Shown here: piece by piece, positions 15,901-25,354 of the stretch
How positions within the stretch are numbered: position 1 is the first letter of the stretch
Layout: each line of letters begins with the position of its first letter
Source of the DNA: Xestospongia muta
Lineage: Eukaryota; Porifera; Demospongiae; Haplosclerida; Petrosiidae
DNA length: 64,000 bases
Assembly (NCBI GenBank): GCA_963693285.1
Contig: OY848924.1
Location: forward strand, 1,292,144-1,356,143
Reading direction: 5' to 3'
Notes under the pieces: generated by a model
Database searches by the model: none
Told to the model about the DNA's origin: nothing
What the model saw: the letters and a program-made list of their open reading frames with translations, nothing else
Made by a program: the position numbers and the translations under genes

Positions 15901-16686
15901 AAAATCCAATTCCATATCTGTGTATACACAATACAAGCTATTACTTTACATTGACATGTATCATTAATTAAGACATTAATATCACACAATATAATGGATT
16001 TCATTAAATTAAATTATAAGACAATATTAAAATACTACACACAAATAATAATAGGAGATTAAGGCTAAATTAATAGGATCTTACCACGGAGCGATATTTA
16101 AAGTCTGCTCCTTTTTGAAGGGTCTGATTCACTTTCTCTACATGTCCAGCTTTAACATACTTCCAAAGTTCATTGTTCTATACAATAACAAATCAAGTCA
16201 TTACATTTAAAACTAGTAAATTATACACAACTACATGTTTTATACGAGACTAATAAAACTATAGGACAGTTCAAATACACAATACAAAATGTAACAATAT
16301 TTGTATAAAAAGAACATGATGTACTTAGGATTATGTTCTCTATTTTAATAATACTTTATAACATTATTGAAAAATTTACTACCTGTAAAATAATTAATAA
16401 CGGTAATTAGACACTAAAACAATTTATGAGGGAACATTAACAGTTATTTGACAATATACTGTAATACATTAAGTGTGTCAGCCATTTTGCCATGTCTTTG
16501 TCTACATATAAACCATACCATACTTAATAATAATATGTAATGTATTGATTGTACACTAACACATGTAGTATACTGGATTAGTTAATAATATACTTACAAT
16601 ATAACGCTGCTGTTCTTTTGATAGTTGAACTGCCATTGTTAGGAGGGCTGGCAGCCCTTGGCTGGTACTGTTAAGTTGATCTACTT
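674..16686 (-). CDS. Gene A: ankyrin - Roc - COR - Death - CARD-like - Death protein (24 exons)
   Basis: Exons (low-high, transcribed from right to left): 16598-16686 (ATG at 16634-16636), 16085-16177, 15803-15865, 15570-15686, 14698-14796, 14021-14119, 13600-13698, 13355-13459, 12334-12432, 11956-12054, 11627-11725, 11253-11345/11351, 9213-9314, 5865-7940, 5689-5800, 5487-5555, 5122-5436, 4779-4832, 4679-4726, 4539-4592, 4255-4328, 3646-3715, 3085-3387, 674-972. I placed each by GT-AG ends and checked that phases join. About 12 ANK repeats lead into one 692-codon exon holding the Roc GTPase (P-loop GKTEAGKSS, switch DFAGH, GSHVD) and COR. Next come a Death domain (5122-5436), Ser/Thr/Asp-rich linker exons, a CARD-like helical domain and a last Death domain. 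The order resembles DAPK1 without its kinase. The reading frame stays open upstream of the ATG to 16686, so a further 5' exon is possible. The final stop at 674-676 overlaps a GTAAGT, so a downstream exon cannot be excluded. Probable role: cytoplasmic GTP-regulated death-fold scaffold (inference). Confidence 0.85.
973..3084 (-). other. Gene A last intron, no gene seen
   Basis: AT-rich 2.1-kb intron between the CARD-like and terminal Death exons. Short open frames here have no recognisable domain and no convincing splice context. I see nothing else in it. Confidence 0.5.
3085..3387 (-). CDS. Gene A CARD-like death-fold exon
   Basis: The exon encodes about 101 residues of alternating amphipathic helices, beginning near IDPSEIFQEYF and ending at IGTRIKNQLE. 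The pattern fits a CARD or related death-fold domain: hydrophobic positions in PLFIVNRLFSAKLIS, then KADKVVTELQQQVEEKG, then FLKALCDFLL. The donor chosen (GTGAGA just below 3085) gives phase 1 and joins in frame to the last Death exon at 972. If the donor is not used, the frame runs to a stop at 3056-3058, giving a shorter isoform. CARD is assigned by pattern only; DED or another six-helix fold is possible. Confidence 0.55.
5865..7940 (-). CDS. Gene A large exon: last ANK repeat, Roc GTPase and COR domains
   Basis: This single 2,076-bp exon (692 codons, phase 0 at both ends) starts with an ANK repeat (LLHLACGRG...). It continues through the Roc domain with Walker A GKTEAGKSSL, the DFAGH switch motif followed by EYYSSHAAVLE, and the guanine-specificity motif GSHVD. 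The rest is COR, with conserved GFGWCLWCP and the IIPPGD segment. In known ROCO proteins Roc binds GTP and COR mediates dimerisation. All nucleotide-binding motifs look intact, so the domain is probably active. The matching exon of gene D (52505-55358) has 690 codons once its transposon is discounted, which supports both boundaries. Confidence 0.9.
8694..8910. mobile_element. hAT-like MITE, copy 1 (in a gene A intron)
   Basis: The element starts GGAGTGGTTCTTGG and ends CCAAGAAGCACAC, forming terminal inverted repeats that share CTTGGWGTAACTTG. An imperfect 8-bp duplication flanks it (taataaag / caataaag, 8686-8693 and 8911-8918). It is non-coding and also carries internal GATGACATCATC-type palindromes. 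A longer relative with the same ends lies at 42187-42662. Eight-bp duplications are typical of hAT transposons. Confidence 0.65.
9315..11252 (-). other. Gene A intron, paralogous to gene D intron
   Basis: No exon seen. Stretches around 9340-10000 match gene D intron sequence around 56640-57390, including the TTTAAGGGGAGGGGTCTAG-type motif. The homology continues leftward through the exon at 9213-9314 into 9050-9210, which matches 56386-56535. This shows that A and D came from a segmental duplication. Confidence 0.6.
11253..12432 (-). repeat. Four-unit ANK exon cluster of gene A
   Basis: Four ANK exons at 11253, 11627, 11956 and 12334 are spaced 329-378 bp apart. Each encodes a 33-residue repeat of the form HLAS..GY.(D/N)IVQLLLNSNA(N/D)PNI. 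Their introns are also similar, including a shared TTTTGGATGTATTGG block. The array is the counterpart of the three gene D exons at 58425, 59136 and 59830. The exon at 11253 has GG where its AG acceptor should be; a CAG six bases inside would restore splicing in frame. Confidence 0.75.
12433..13354 (-). other. Gene A intron, nothing coding seen
   Basis: 0.9-kb AT-rich intron between ANK exons. I see no exon, tRNA or element ends. Its right part resembles the gene D intron near 60200-60900. Confidence 0.45.
14797..15569 (-). other. Gene A intron with a short (AT)n run
   Basis: AT-rich intron carrying a simple (AT)n tract at about 14851-14875. No exon is evident. The right end (about 15400-15569) is similar to gene D intron sequence at about 62870-63019. 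Confidence 0.5.
15681..15748. repeat. Near-perfect palindrome over a splice acceptor
   Basis: Two arms of about 33 bp (TAGAATCTATGAAAC... and its complement) meet near 15714. The left arm includes the acceptor and first bases of the gene A exon at 15570-15686. In RNA this would fold into a long hairpin that could hide the acceptor. A snap-back copy of the exon edge is the simplest origin. Confidence 0.75.
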
Positions 16687-17187
16687 CTATAATAGAACAT
16701 TAGATATCAATGTACATATATCAGTTATACTATAATGTATTATATATATCACTTTACACAACAAAGACAATAAACTGTATGATCTTCATTTATTGTCATT
16801 GTACAATCATATACAACATGATCATATCAACATCATATCAAGTACAATATCTTAAACATTGAAACAGATAAAGAGACTTTTTTCAATCATAGAGAGTTAA
16901 AAAGTTGGAACTCCAATAACAAATGAACATAGTTTGTGTTTACACAGCCTTAACTCTTCTATCTTTGTAATTGTCTGAAATACTCTCTTGTTACCAGAAC
17001 TAGCTAGAAATACACTAAGTCATAGAAAAGAATGTACTTCCTCTTCAATCAAATGTCATAAGAAGTAACATATCTCGTGTATGTAGTCAACAAGTAAACA
17101 CTGTAGTACTGCAAGTGTTAACATGACCCATGACTCATATTATCTACATACAATACTACTAATTAACTTCTACTTTATATTACTTAC

Positions 17188-17260
17188 CAACTTAGTCACT
17201 CGTATATACAACAACTCTTTCTTTGCTGGGAAAGAGCGCCATCACGTGACGTTTGATGAC
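17188..17260 (-). promoter_or_regulatory. Possible promoter/5' exon of gene A
   Basis: This patch is less AT-rich than its surroundings. It contains a CACGTG E-box just before an ATGGCG on the minus strand (ATG at 17240-17242) and a strong donor (GTAAGT) below 17188. The phase (1) would fit the exon ending at 16686, but the frame from this ATG meets TAA before the donor. A non-coding 5' exon with translation from 16636 is therefore more likely. Assignment is tentative. Confidence 0.3.
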
Positions 17261-17795
17261 CTCATTAAACGATTTGGGTGGGGCTCAATCCTTTCTAACT
17301 ACAGGGGCTACCCTAAGGCTCCTTATGCAGATGTAAATGTATTTAATTATAATTACTTCAACAAGAAGACTTTAACTCTGCTTTGTGTTGGGTTCAACTC
17401 TGCAATTGAAAACAGCAATATTGCTTTATTTATTTTAAGAGGAATGGTTATTATGAGTCCCCCTCTCTAAATCTGATAATACTAGTCTGATATCTATACT
17501 AGACTTGACTACTAATGATTTTATGTCAATTTTTATATCACAGTCTTTGTTACATACACAAGATGACTAGCTGGTCTTTGATTTCTTTGTCAAACTAGTA
17601 CATCTGACAGATTTTGACTAGTGACTTAATAAATCAAGTGACCTTTGTCCTAACTCCTCCTCTAATTGAGTCTATAAGAAGTCAGTAGAAATGTATATCT
17701 GATTATCATATATATGTAATGTACATTGAAGATGAACACATGTAATAAATAAATACATGTATAGTTCAAATTTTAAGTCAGTTATATTTGTTATT

Positions 17796-17979
17796 CCAGT
17801 TGTCATGGAAACCATGTACAAAAGTTCAGTCAAGAGGATGATCTGTTTATTGGTAATTAAATTTTAAGTGAATTCCATCTGTATCTTTAATTAGATCATT
17901 ACTTGAATCCTTCTTGATAGCAAAGACAAATAAGAATTAAGAAAAATCTACAGAGATAGAGTTCAATTCATGAAGTCAT
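17796..17979. repeat. Dispersed ~190-bp repeat, copy 1
   Basis: Matches 46104-46291 in the same orientation with only a few differences, from CCAGTTGTCATGGAAAC to CAATTCATGARGTCAT. There are no evident terminal inverted repeats and no coding potential. It looks like a low-copy interspersed repeat. Confidence 0.85.
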
Positions 17980-18530
17980 TTGATAGAGACAGAACATGTT
18001 TAAAGTTGTACCATGTTTGCCTTAATTGACCAATCAGATTGCTCTATTTTTCAGGACAACAAATAACTTATACAACTCCCTATGAGTTTTATACAGTTTT
18101 TTCTGATACTATGATTTCTAAGGCTATAGTAATCAATTTGATGAATGCTAAGTTGGTTGATGGTGAATTTCAGAGGTTGTCTCACAAGGTAAGCAGAAGG
18201 GTTTGTTCTTGCAAAACTAGGTAGGAATTTCCCTTTAAGAGAGTCTAATACAAGTAAACATTTTCCATGAACTTAACCACCTTTGTTGATTTTGGAGTAG
18301 AACCCTCTGTTTAGAATGTTATGCAATTAACAACAGACATCCACGAACAATAGACATCCATGTTGGAATATACATTCTAAACTTTTATGTTATAGAAGCA
18401 GTAAACTTGAATTTGAGTATAGCCAGGCACTACATCTTTTCAGCTGACATAGGACTTCAGTGACAGGGACTATAGTTTGGTTGTTTCATGTGTTCATTTC
18501 ACTTGTAAAATCAACAGCTGTTTCATGTAG

Positions 18531-18593
18531 TCCTCTCTAGTTGATACAACCTCAGTAATTGATAATACTTCAGTAATATCAACTAGAGAAGGA
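18531..18593. repeat. Short inverted repeat
   Basis: TCCTCTCTAGTTGATA and its near complement TATCAACTAGAGAAGGA are separated by about 30 bases. They form a possible hairpin in the A-B1 intergenic region. No further function is visible. Confidence 0.5.
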
Positions 18594-19708
18594 CTGTTGT
18601 ATGAATGACACTGCATTTTCTTTTTCATTGGTATTGTATACTTCAGTATCTCTCTATAATACCATATAATGTAAAGGCTGAATTATTGTCAGCAAATGAT
18701 GCAATTTTCTTTATAGTAGGTCCTTCTAGAACTGATTAACTACTACTATGGAAGATTTATTTCAATGTAAGTCAACAACTAGTTCTCTCGCCAGCTGTAT
18801 TTTTAAGGGAAAATCATCCTTCTGCAACTCAATTGAATTATACTGGTAACTAACATACTTCAAAAAGAAACACTGTGATAACAATGACAGTTATGACATC
18901 ATAATAGCTAATGAAATATTAAAGATGTTTATAAATGTACACCTACACTAATATACATGTAAATGTTTCCTTAATTAACTAATTCATTATTATATAATAG
19001 TATTGAACTCACTAAACTCTTGAACTCCCACTAAAATTCAAGGTTGAGCTTTTGATGTCTGTGAGGTGATTATCTACATAATGTGATGACCCACACTAAC
19101 TGAATCTAGTGCAGTTTACAATGATAATTTCAAACTAAGTTAACCATTGGGTAAGTGCTTTCAATAATAATAATATTAATACAGCAAATACTTGCATTAT
19201 CCATTAATTTTGTACATTTTCTCAGAGCATAAGTAAGCCCTAGTTGTAATCTGTTGGCAGCTGTATGATGCAATGAGCACATGGTTAACAGTTTCTACCA
19301 TACCCACATTATTGATAATCAAACCACCCACTCACCTAATGCTATGAGAGTGCATACTTAAGTACCAAATTTGAAGTATTAGTTCCTTTGATCATTACTA
19401 ATGTAGGTAGTAGCCATTATTGTATGAATTATACAATATATAGAACTAAAAGTCTTTAATTCAACTTAATTTTAATTGAGTGAACTCACTCAAATTTTAC
19501 CAAAAACCATTTTAAACTATATCAAACATTTATAGAAAATGAGGTAAATAAAGAATTATAAAAGGTAATGTAAATAATTATGTCAAAAAAAGAGAATTAT
19601 TATCTGATGAAATAAAAACTTCAGTTTAAAAACTATTCCAGTCCCTAATACACTTGTTAATATAAAATATTGTAATTATAAAAACATAACAAATTATATA
19701 AAATCAAT

Positions 19709-20919
19709 TCAAGGTGGTGTAGCTTCAGATGAACTTTTGACCCAGCTTATTAGGCCAGTCAGTTGAACATGATCTTCAGGAGGTACTGTTATTATAGCAC
19801 TCTCAGTAACATTGAGTACTTTAGACACTGCAGACATTAGGTTCTCAGCATTGACTGTCAACAGTTGAGTGGCTTCCTTATCTGCTTTTGTGTCTGTGTA
19901 AAAACGAATGACTTTAGATTACTACTTATCTCTTAACAATAATTATTATAGTCAATTATGTTAATGATTACCTCTTCCTTTTTGTCTGCTATTTTCTACT
20001 GAAACATTCATCTTAAGTTGATGAGCAATGGTTTGAATTTCCACATTACTTTGTTCCAAAGTCTGTAATAGTTAAAATAAAAATGTATATATTATACAAC
20101 AAACAAGATCTTTAGGCAAGCAACATGCCCAAGTAAAATTCCCTCTATATAGAATACTATAACTTCTCTTTGTAGCTATAGGTATAATAAAGACTATATA
20201 TATATCCAAGTACACTGAGCAACTTTTGTTCTATATTTCAAAGAAGTTATAATAACTTCTCTGAAATATAGAACAAAAGTTGCTCAGTGTACAATCTTTG
20301 GATATTATGATAAAATGTTGGACAAAGTATATTACATTCAAATTCAATACAAATTTAATATAGTAATGTCATCACTTTTAAAGAACACATCAAGCGATCA
20401 CTTTCTCTAGTCACTATGTAAATATACTAATTTTGTTCACCTTGTTAATTTGCTTATCTCTGCAAAATGTAGCAACTTTCTTAGCCATTTTGATAACTTC
20501 TTCACTCTTCTCTGTTATAAGGGTTGCTGTTTTCATAAAAACCTCTTTGGATGTCACCTCACCAACTTCATCACTATGTAAATTAATGATACCACAACAC
20601 AGCAGTGAATTAATTATAAAATCAATAATGTAACACGTTGTACTGAAAGATAATAGCTTATATTCTAATGAATAGCAAAGAATTATATGTAACTATAAGG
20701 TATTGTAATTTATAGTTGATATCATCTAACTTAATCCTTTTATAGAATATTAAGTGATAACAAATAATGCATTACACAAAATATACAGATCTACGACACA
20801 TACTTGGCAAACTTTGACATTTTCATTATCAGTCTGGCCATTTGTTTAGTAGCTACTATCATATCATTATCTTTCTCCTCCCATTGTTTAGCTTGTTTAT
20901 GAAGACAATGAGCAGCAAA
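19709..20919 (-). CDS. Vinculin-like tail (four exons of gene B1)
   Basis: Exons 20804-20919, 20441-20573, 19972-20062 and 19709-19893 encode about 175 residues with the helical pattern of the vinculin/alpha-catenin C-terminal bundle. Helix 1 shows LHKQAKQW and NDMIVATKQMA. Helix 2 ends KKVATFCRDKQINK, close to vinculin's K-x-V-A-x-x-C-x-D-K. Helix 3 carries IAHQLKM. The last helix has NAENLMSAV followed by a short Trp-containing end (ISWVKSS). Just upstream, exons at 20965-21020 and 21150-21212 encode a hinge with SPPPIVPKP and acidic residues, as in vinculin's proline-rich neck. No vinculin head domain is present anywhere in the window. Confidence 0.85.
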
Positions 20920-23900
20920 CTAAGAAAGATAAAGACATTTTGATAATTATTAAATAGTTCTTACTCCAATAGGATTAGATGATGGTAATGGAGCTTCTTG
21001 TTCCATTTCATCTATCTCCACTAGAAAAAAGTAATTGATAATTGATTCTCTTGCATGGAGCATAGTGATATCTATACTATATAATCTACTCTACTTAAAG
21101 TATACCTTTCTTTTTAGATTAATCTATAACTTGGCTAGAATTTATATACCTTTCTCTTCACTAGGTTTTGGTACAATTGGAGGAGGAGAATAAAAGGTAG
21201 TGATCACTTGACCTAGAGTGATGACAAAAGGAATATTTGTTAAATAATACAATTCATTTTACCAGTCTGATGATGAGAAGACAGATATTCATTCTGAATA
21301 TCTGGTCTTGTTAAGAACTGATATATCTCATCAGCTACTACTTTGTTTTCTACAGGTCTCTCTTCTACAACAGTAATAATTGTTTGCCAACAAACCAGAC
21401 GAGTTTTCTTATCCATCCAGAAATGAAGGACTTCAGATAGTTTTGTGGTATCTCCATATGACTCATTGTACTCTACAGACTTTATATCACCATAACGCAC
21501 TTCAAGTTGTTCACCAATTGTATTCCACATATACTTAATTGGATGAAGTAATGTCATTAGGTGACGTTTCTTTGGTTCCTTATCTAATGAAGAAAAATGC
21601 TTTTCCATACTACTACATAACAATCTTTAATAACAACTTTCATTTTACAGTTAAATAACTCACATAACAAGTCATTTGGAATATTTGGTTGACATGAAGA
21701 TTCTGTACTGGAATGAGAAGGGTTACTGGCAATAGGAGGAGTACTAGTAGAAGATTGATTATCAACAGAACTAGGAGTATTAGCAGTTGAAGTAGGAGAA
21801 ACAGGAAAATTTGTGAAGGTAGGATGAAAAAGGGTACTGGTAGAACTAGTTTGACTAGTAGAAAGAGGAGTAGGTGGTGGAGGAGCAAGTATGTCTATAT
21901 GAAAATAAATTATTAATTTGACCATGTAAAGTCATTAATTACATATTAAATTATGTAAATATTAATTAAAAAGGCTTTAATTATCTCATTTCCATACCTT
22001 TGATTTGTTTCAAATCATAACTAGCAATCACTAATCTCATCTCTTCTCTTGTTCCTTTAAAAGTGAGCTCAAGGTCAGTAACCTCTTCATCATCTTTAAG
22101 AAAGGCTTTAAAATTTAGGTAAGGTAGGGCAGTATCAGGTTGACATTTATCAACTGTTTCCTTAGAGACCTTGAATACAGTAAAAAAGTCACAACATCAA
22201 CAAATACTTTACTTGAAATGGATAAATCATTGGCTTGATCTCATAGTACTCATTAGTAATTGTCACTTTATTAGTGAAAAGATCAAAGAAGAAAGAGACT
22301 GGTCCTATTCTCTTCCAACTTTCAAAACAAGGATCAGTCATTACACTCTAACAAACACAAGAACATATTATAAATAATATTAATATCTTTTAAACTTCCA
22401 ATGACAAGGACTATTTAATCTTTTCATTATTTGACAAATATACCTTTAAGAAAGGTCCAAGATTCTTTGTGACTACTGCTTGTATTTCCCAACAAGATTT
22501 CTCCATATGTCTGACAAAAACTGTCACTACATAACTGCAAGATGGTTGTCGAAATAGAACACTCTTTATTTTTTGTACCATTTTCTTAACATAAACTACA
22601 GCAAATAAAGAGAAATCACAGAGTCTAACAATTCCAGAATTGTCATAAGGTCGGAACTCTTGTCCTTCAGTGGGCAATAACTCAAATTTATAAGGTTGTG
22701 GACCTTTAGCTTTTATAAAGGCTAACTGTTCACATTCTTCTTGTGATATGACTTCAACATTATGTTGAACATAAAATTCAATAGGTTTTGAAAATTTTCC
22801 AGTTGTTTTAATTTCATAAAAACAACTCACAACCTCAACATCAGGAGGTAGAATGATATCTGTTTCCACTGGTGCAACAACCTTAACTTCAGTTTCAACA
22901 ACGTCTTTCTTCGCTACTGCTGATGGTGGAATAACTAACATGAATCCAAGGTCTCTTTTCTCAAAGACTTGGTCTTCTTCAACGTTTTCAATATTCCACT
23001 TAGACATATCTTTCAAAAATAGATAATAATAAATAAAAAATATGTTAGTATGTAGTGTTGCTTATCTCTATCTCACCTCGTTTTGAATTATATATGGTAA
23101 AAAATCTAACAATTTCCTCCCTGTTTAGATCTTGACATACAGCAAGTGGAGTCTTGCCATCATTGTTCTTAATAGTTATATCCACTCCTTCAGATAGCAA
23201 GCAGTTAATAATATTAAGATGACTCTTAGAGCAGGCAAAATGCAATGCAGTATCACCATTCTAACAACAAGTAAATAATCAACAAAATGTGTCTAATACT
23301 GACCATATCACAAATATTGGGATTAGCTTGATGTTGTAAGAGTAACTGGACTATCTCAGTGTGACCATTACATGAGGCCCAATATAGAGCTGTCTCCTGA
23401 TCCTAAAAAAATTAAATATTATAGGTTACATTGACTAGTACAACATTAACATTAATTATATTACTAACTCACACTATACACTATATATCCTGTACTAGTT
23501 GATATAGACTTAATACTATGTAGTACATACAACAATATCTATACACAATACACACTGACCTTGTCACAAATATTGGGATCAGCTTGATATTGTAAGAGTA
23601 ATTGGACTATCTCAGTGTGACCATTTCTTGAGGCCAAAAATATAGCTGTCTGATGATGCTAGAGAAATTAATTATTACAACTTACATTGACTAATATAAC
23701 ATTAACATCAATTATATTACTAACTCACATTATACACTATATATCCCGTACTAGTATGATATAGACTTAATACTATGTAGTACATACAATAATATCTATA
23801 CACACTGACCTCACTACGAATATTAGGATCAGCTTGGTATTCTAAAAGTAACTGGACTATCTTCATGTGACCATTACATGAGGCCCAATATAAAGCTGTC

Positions 23901-25114
23901 TGATGAGCCTATAGAAATTATTATAGGTTACATTAACTAGTACAACATTAACATCAATTATATCACTAACTCACATTATACACTATATATCCTGTACTAG
24001 TATGATATAGACTTAATACTATGTAGTACATACAACAATATCTATACACAATACACACTGACCTTGTCACAAATATTGGGATCAGCTTGATGGTCTAAGA
24101 GTAACTGGACTATCTTAGTGTGACCATTACTTGAGGCCCAATGTAGTGCTGTCGACTGACGCTACAGAAATAAATTGTTATAAGTTACATTGACTAGTAC
24201 AACATTAGCTTCAATTATATTACTAACTCACACTATATATTATATATCCTGTACTGGTATGATATAGACTTAATACTATGTAGTACATACAACAATATCT
24301 ATACACAATATACACTGACCTTGTCACAAATATTGGGATCAGCTTGATGGTCTAAGAGTAACTGGACTATCTTAGTGTGACCATTACTTGAGGCCCAATG
24401 TAGTGCTGTCGACTGATGCTACAGAAATAAATTGTTATAAGTTACATTGACTAGTACAACATTAACTTCAATTATATTACTAACTCAAACTATATATTAT
24501 ATATCCTGTACTGGTATGATATAGACTTAATACTATGTAGTACATACAACAATATCTATACACAATACACACTGACCTTATTACAAATATTGCGATCAGC
24601 TTTATATTGTAAAAGTAACTGGACTATCTCAGTGTAACCATTCTTTGAGGCCCAATATAGAGCTGTCTGCTGATCCTAGAGAAATTAATTATTATAAGTT
24701 ACAATGACAAGTACAATAATAATTCCATTACTCAATATAATATCTTCTAATATTTATTCTGATAAAGAGATGTGTCACATATAATATTCAATCAATTGTT
24801 TTATTGATGAGTCATCATTTTATTGTAAGTTAAAGCATTTCATTTCACTAAACAGTGGAATTAAGTTTACAATTAATAATACAATAAAACATTGCTAGTT
24901 TGAGATGTCATTAATTATTAAACTGTTTTCAGTAAGAATTATATGTACTAAGTATTCTTACTAATTTTATTGAAAGATATTTATATCAGAAACAGAATTA
25001 TTATTTAAAACTAACTTCATCTCTATAATTCACATCTGCTCCACTCTTAAGAGCTGACATCACTCCCTCTAGGTCTCCATCTTTAGCAGCATTGAAAAGA
25101 AGTAACTTATAGCT
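19709..25114 (-). CDS. Gene B1: ANK - ZU5 - Death - vinculin/alpha-catenin-type tail protein (5' end missing)
   Basis: Exons (low-high): 25016-25114 (ANK cap), 24577-24675, 24320-24418, 24063-24161, 23810-23908, 23560-23658, 23304-23402 (one ANK repeat each), 23077-23260 (last ANK), 22444-23009 (ZU5), 22213-22347, 21998-22169, 21664-21894 (Ser/Thr/Pro linker), 21263-21583 (Death), 21150-21212, 20965-21020 (proline-rich hinge), 20804-20919, 20441-20573, 19972-20062, 19709-19893 (tail, TGA at 19709-19711). All phases join, giving about 980 residues. ANK-ZU5-Death is the ankyrin/UNC5-type order. The last four exons match the vinculin tail along its length: LHKQAKQW, NDMIVATKQMA, KKVATFCRDKQINK, IAHQLKM, NAENLMSAV. 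In vinculin and alpha-catenin this five-helix bundle binds F-actin. No ATG exon like B2's [10 protein letters not shown] precedes the cap exon; only ~25 bp separates it from the B2 remnant. It is either spliced from B2 or has lost its own start. Probable role: actin-linked membrane or death-signalling scaffold (inference). Confidence 0.85.
20211..20291. repeat. Near-perfect 40-bp-arm hairpin (foldback element) in B1 intron
   Basis: TACACTGAGCAACTTTTG... and its complement form arms of about 40 bp with essentially no loop. Weaker pairing continues outward (ATCCAA / TTGGAT). It lies inside the intron between tail exons 19972-20062 and 20441-20573. It could be a foldback transposon remnant or give a stable RNA hairpin. 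Confidence 0.8.
21263..21583 (-). CDS. Gene B1 Death domain exon
   Basis: The exon encodes 107 residues. The core has the Death fold pattern: WNTIGEQLEV, then SVEYNESYGDTTKLSEVLHFWMD, then CWQTIITVVEE, then a closing helix ending EIYQFLTR. Entry and exit are phase 1, matching the neighbouring Pro/Ser linker exon and the hinge exon. The domain is placed as in ankyrins and UNC5, after ZU5. Confidence 0.8.
22444..23009 (-). CDS. Gene B1 ZU5 domain exon
   Basis: This 566-bp exon encodes a ZU5-type beta-sandwich. The start GFMLVIPPSAV matches the conserved ZU5 opening. [19 protein letters not shown] and the closing CDFSLFAVVYV also fit the family. Downstream exons 22213-22347 and 21998-22169 encode about 100 residues of mixed beta pattern where a UPA-like domain would lie; I cannot confirm that. 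In ankyrins ZU5 binds spectrin, and in UNC5 it packs on the Death domain. Confidence 0.8.
23304..24675 (-). repeat. Six ANK exon/intron units of B1
   Basis: Six 99-bp ANK exons at about 250-bp spacing, with introns of the same sequence family as the 61-unit array. Units 24063 and 24320 are almost identical (both [19 protein letters not shown]), a local duplication. Confidence 0.9.
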
Positions 25115-25354
25115 CTGAAAATAGTAATATACATTATATTATAACACACACACATGATCAATAGGTTTTGAAAATTTTACAGGTGTTTCAATTTTATAGA
25201 AACAGCTCACAAGTTCAACATTAGGAGGGAGAATGATATCTGTTTCCACTGGTGCAACAACCTTAACTTCAGTTTTAACTTCTTCATTCTTCTCTACTGT
25301 TATGATGGAATATATGTGAGTGTGTAGTGTTGTTGATCTGTAATAATACCTCAC
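25016..25354 (-). pseudogene. Junction of tandem copies: truncated ZU5 of B2 abutting the ANK cap of B1
   Basis: At 25139-25296 an exon encodes about 52 residues closely matching the ZU5 segment of B1 ([16 protein letters not shown]), then ends at TAA (25139-25141). The ZU5 opening (GFMLVIPPSAV) and everything after KFSKPI are absent. About 25 bp further on (25114) the B1 cap exon begins. The simplest reading is a tandem duplication followed by deletion, or unequal crossing over within ZU5. Confidence 0.75.

Larger units (their letters stand above)
16687..19708. other. Intergenic region between genes A and B1
   Basis: No gene with a recognisable product. The region holds the possible 5' exon/promoter of gene A (17188-17260), one copy of a dispersed ~190-bp repeat (17796-17979) and an inverted repeat (18531-18593). 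Open frames on the plus strand at 17123-17470 and 18039-18224 look incidental. Confidence 0.5.

Noticed and set aside
17123..17470. Plus-strand 115-codon open frame
   Set aside because: No domain recognised. It overlaps the probable promoter/5' exon region of gene A on the other strand and has no splice or homology support.
21584..21925. Two overlapping minus-strand frames rich in Pro/Ser/Thr or Leu
   Set aside because: Only the Pro/Ser/Thr frame (exon 21664-21894) joins its neighbours in phase; the Leu-rich one is a frame shadow.
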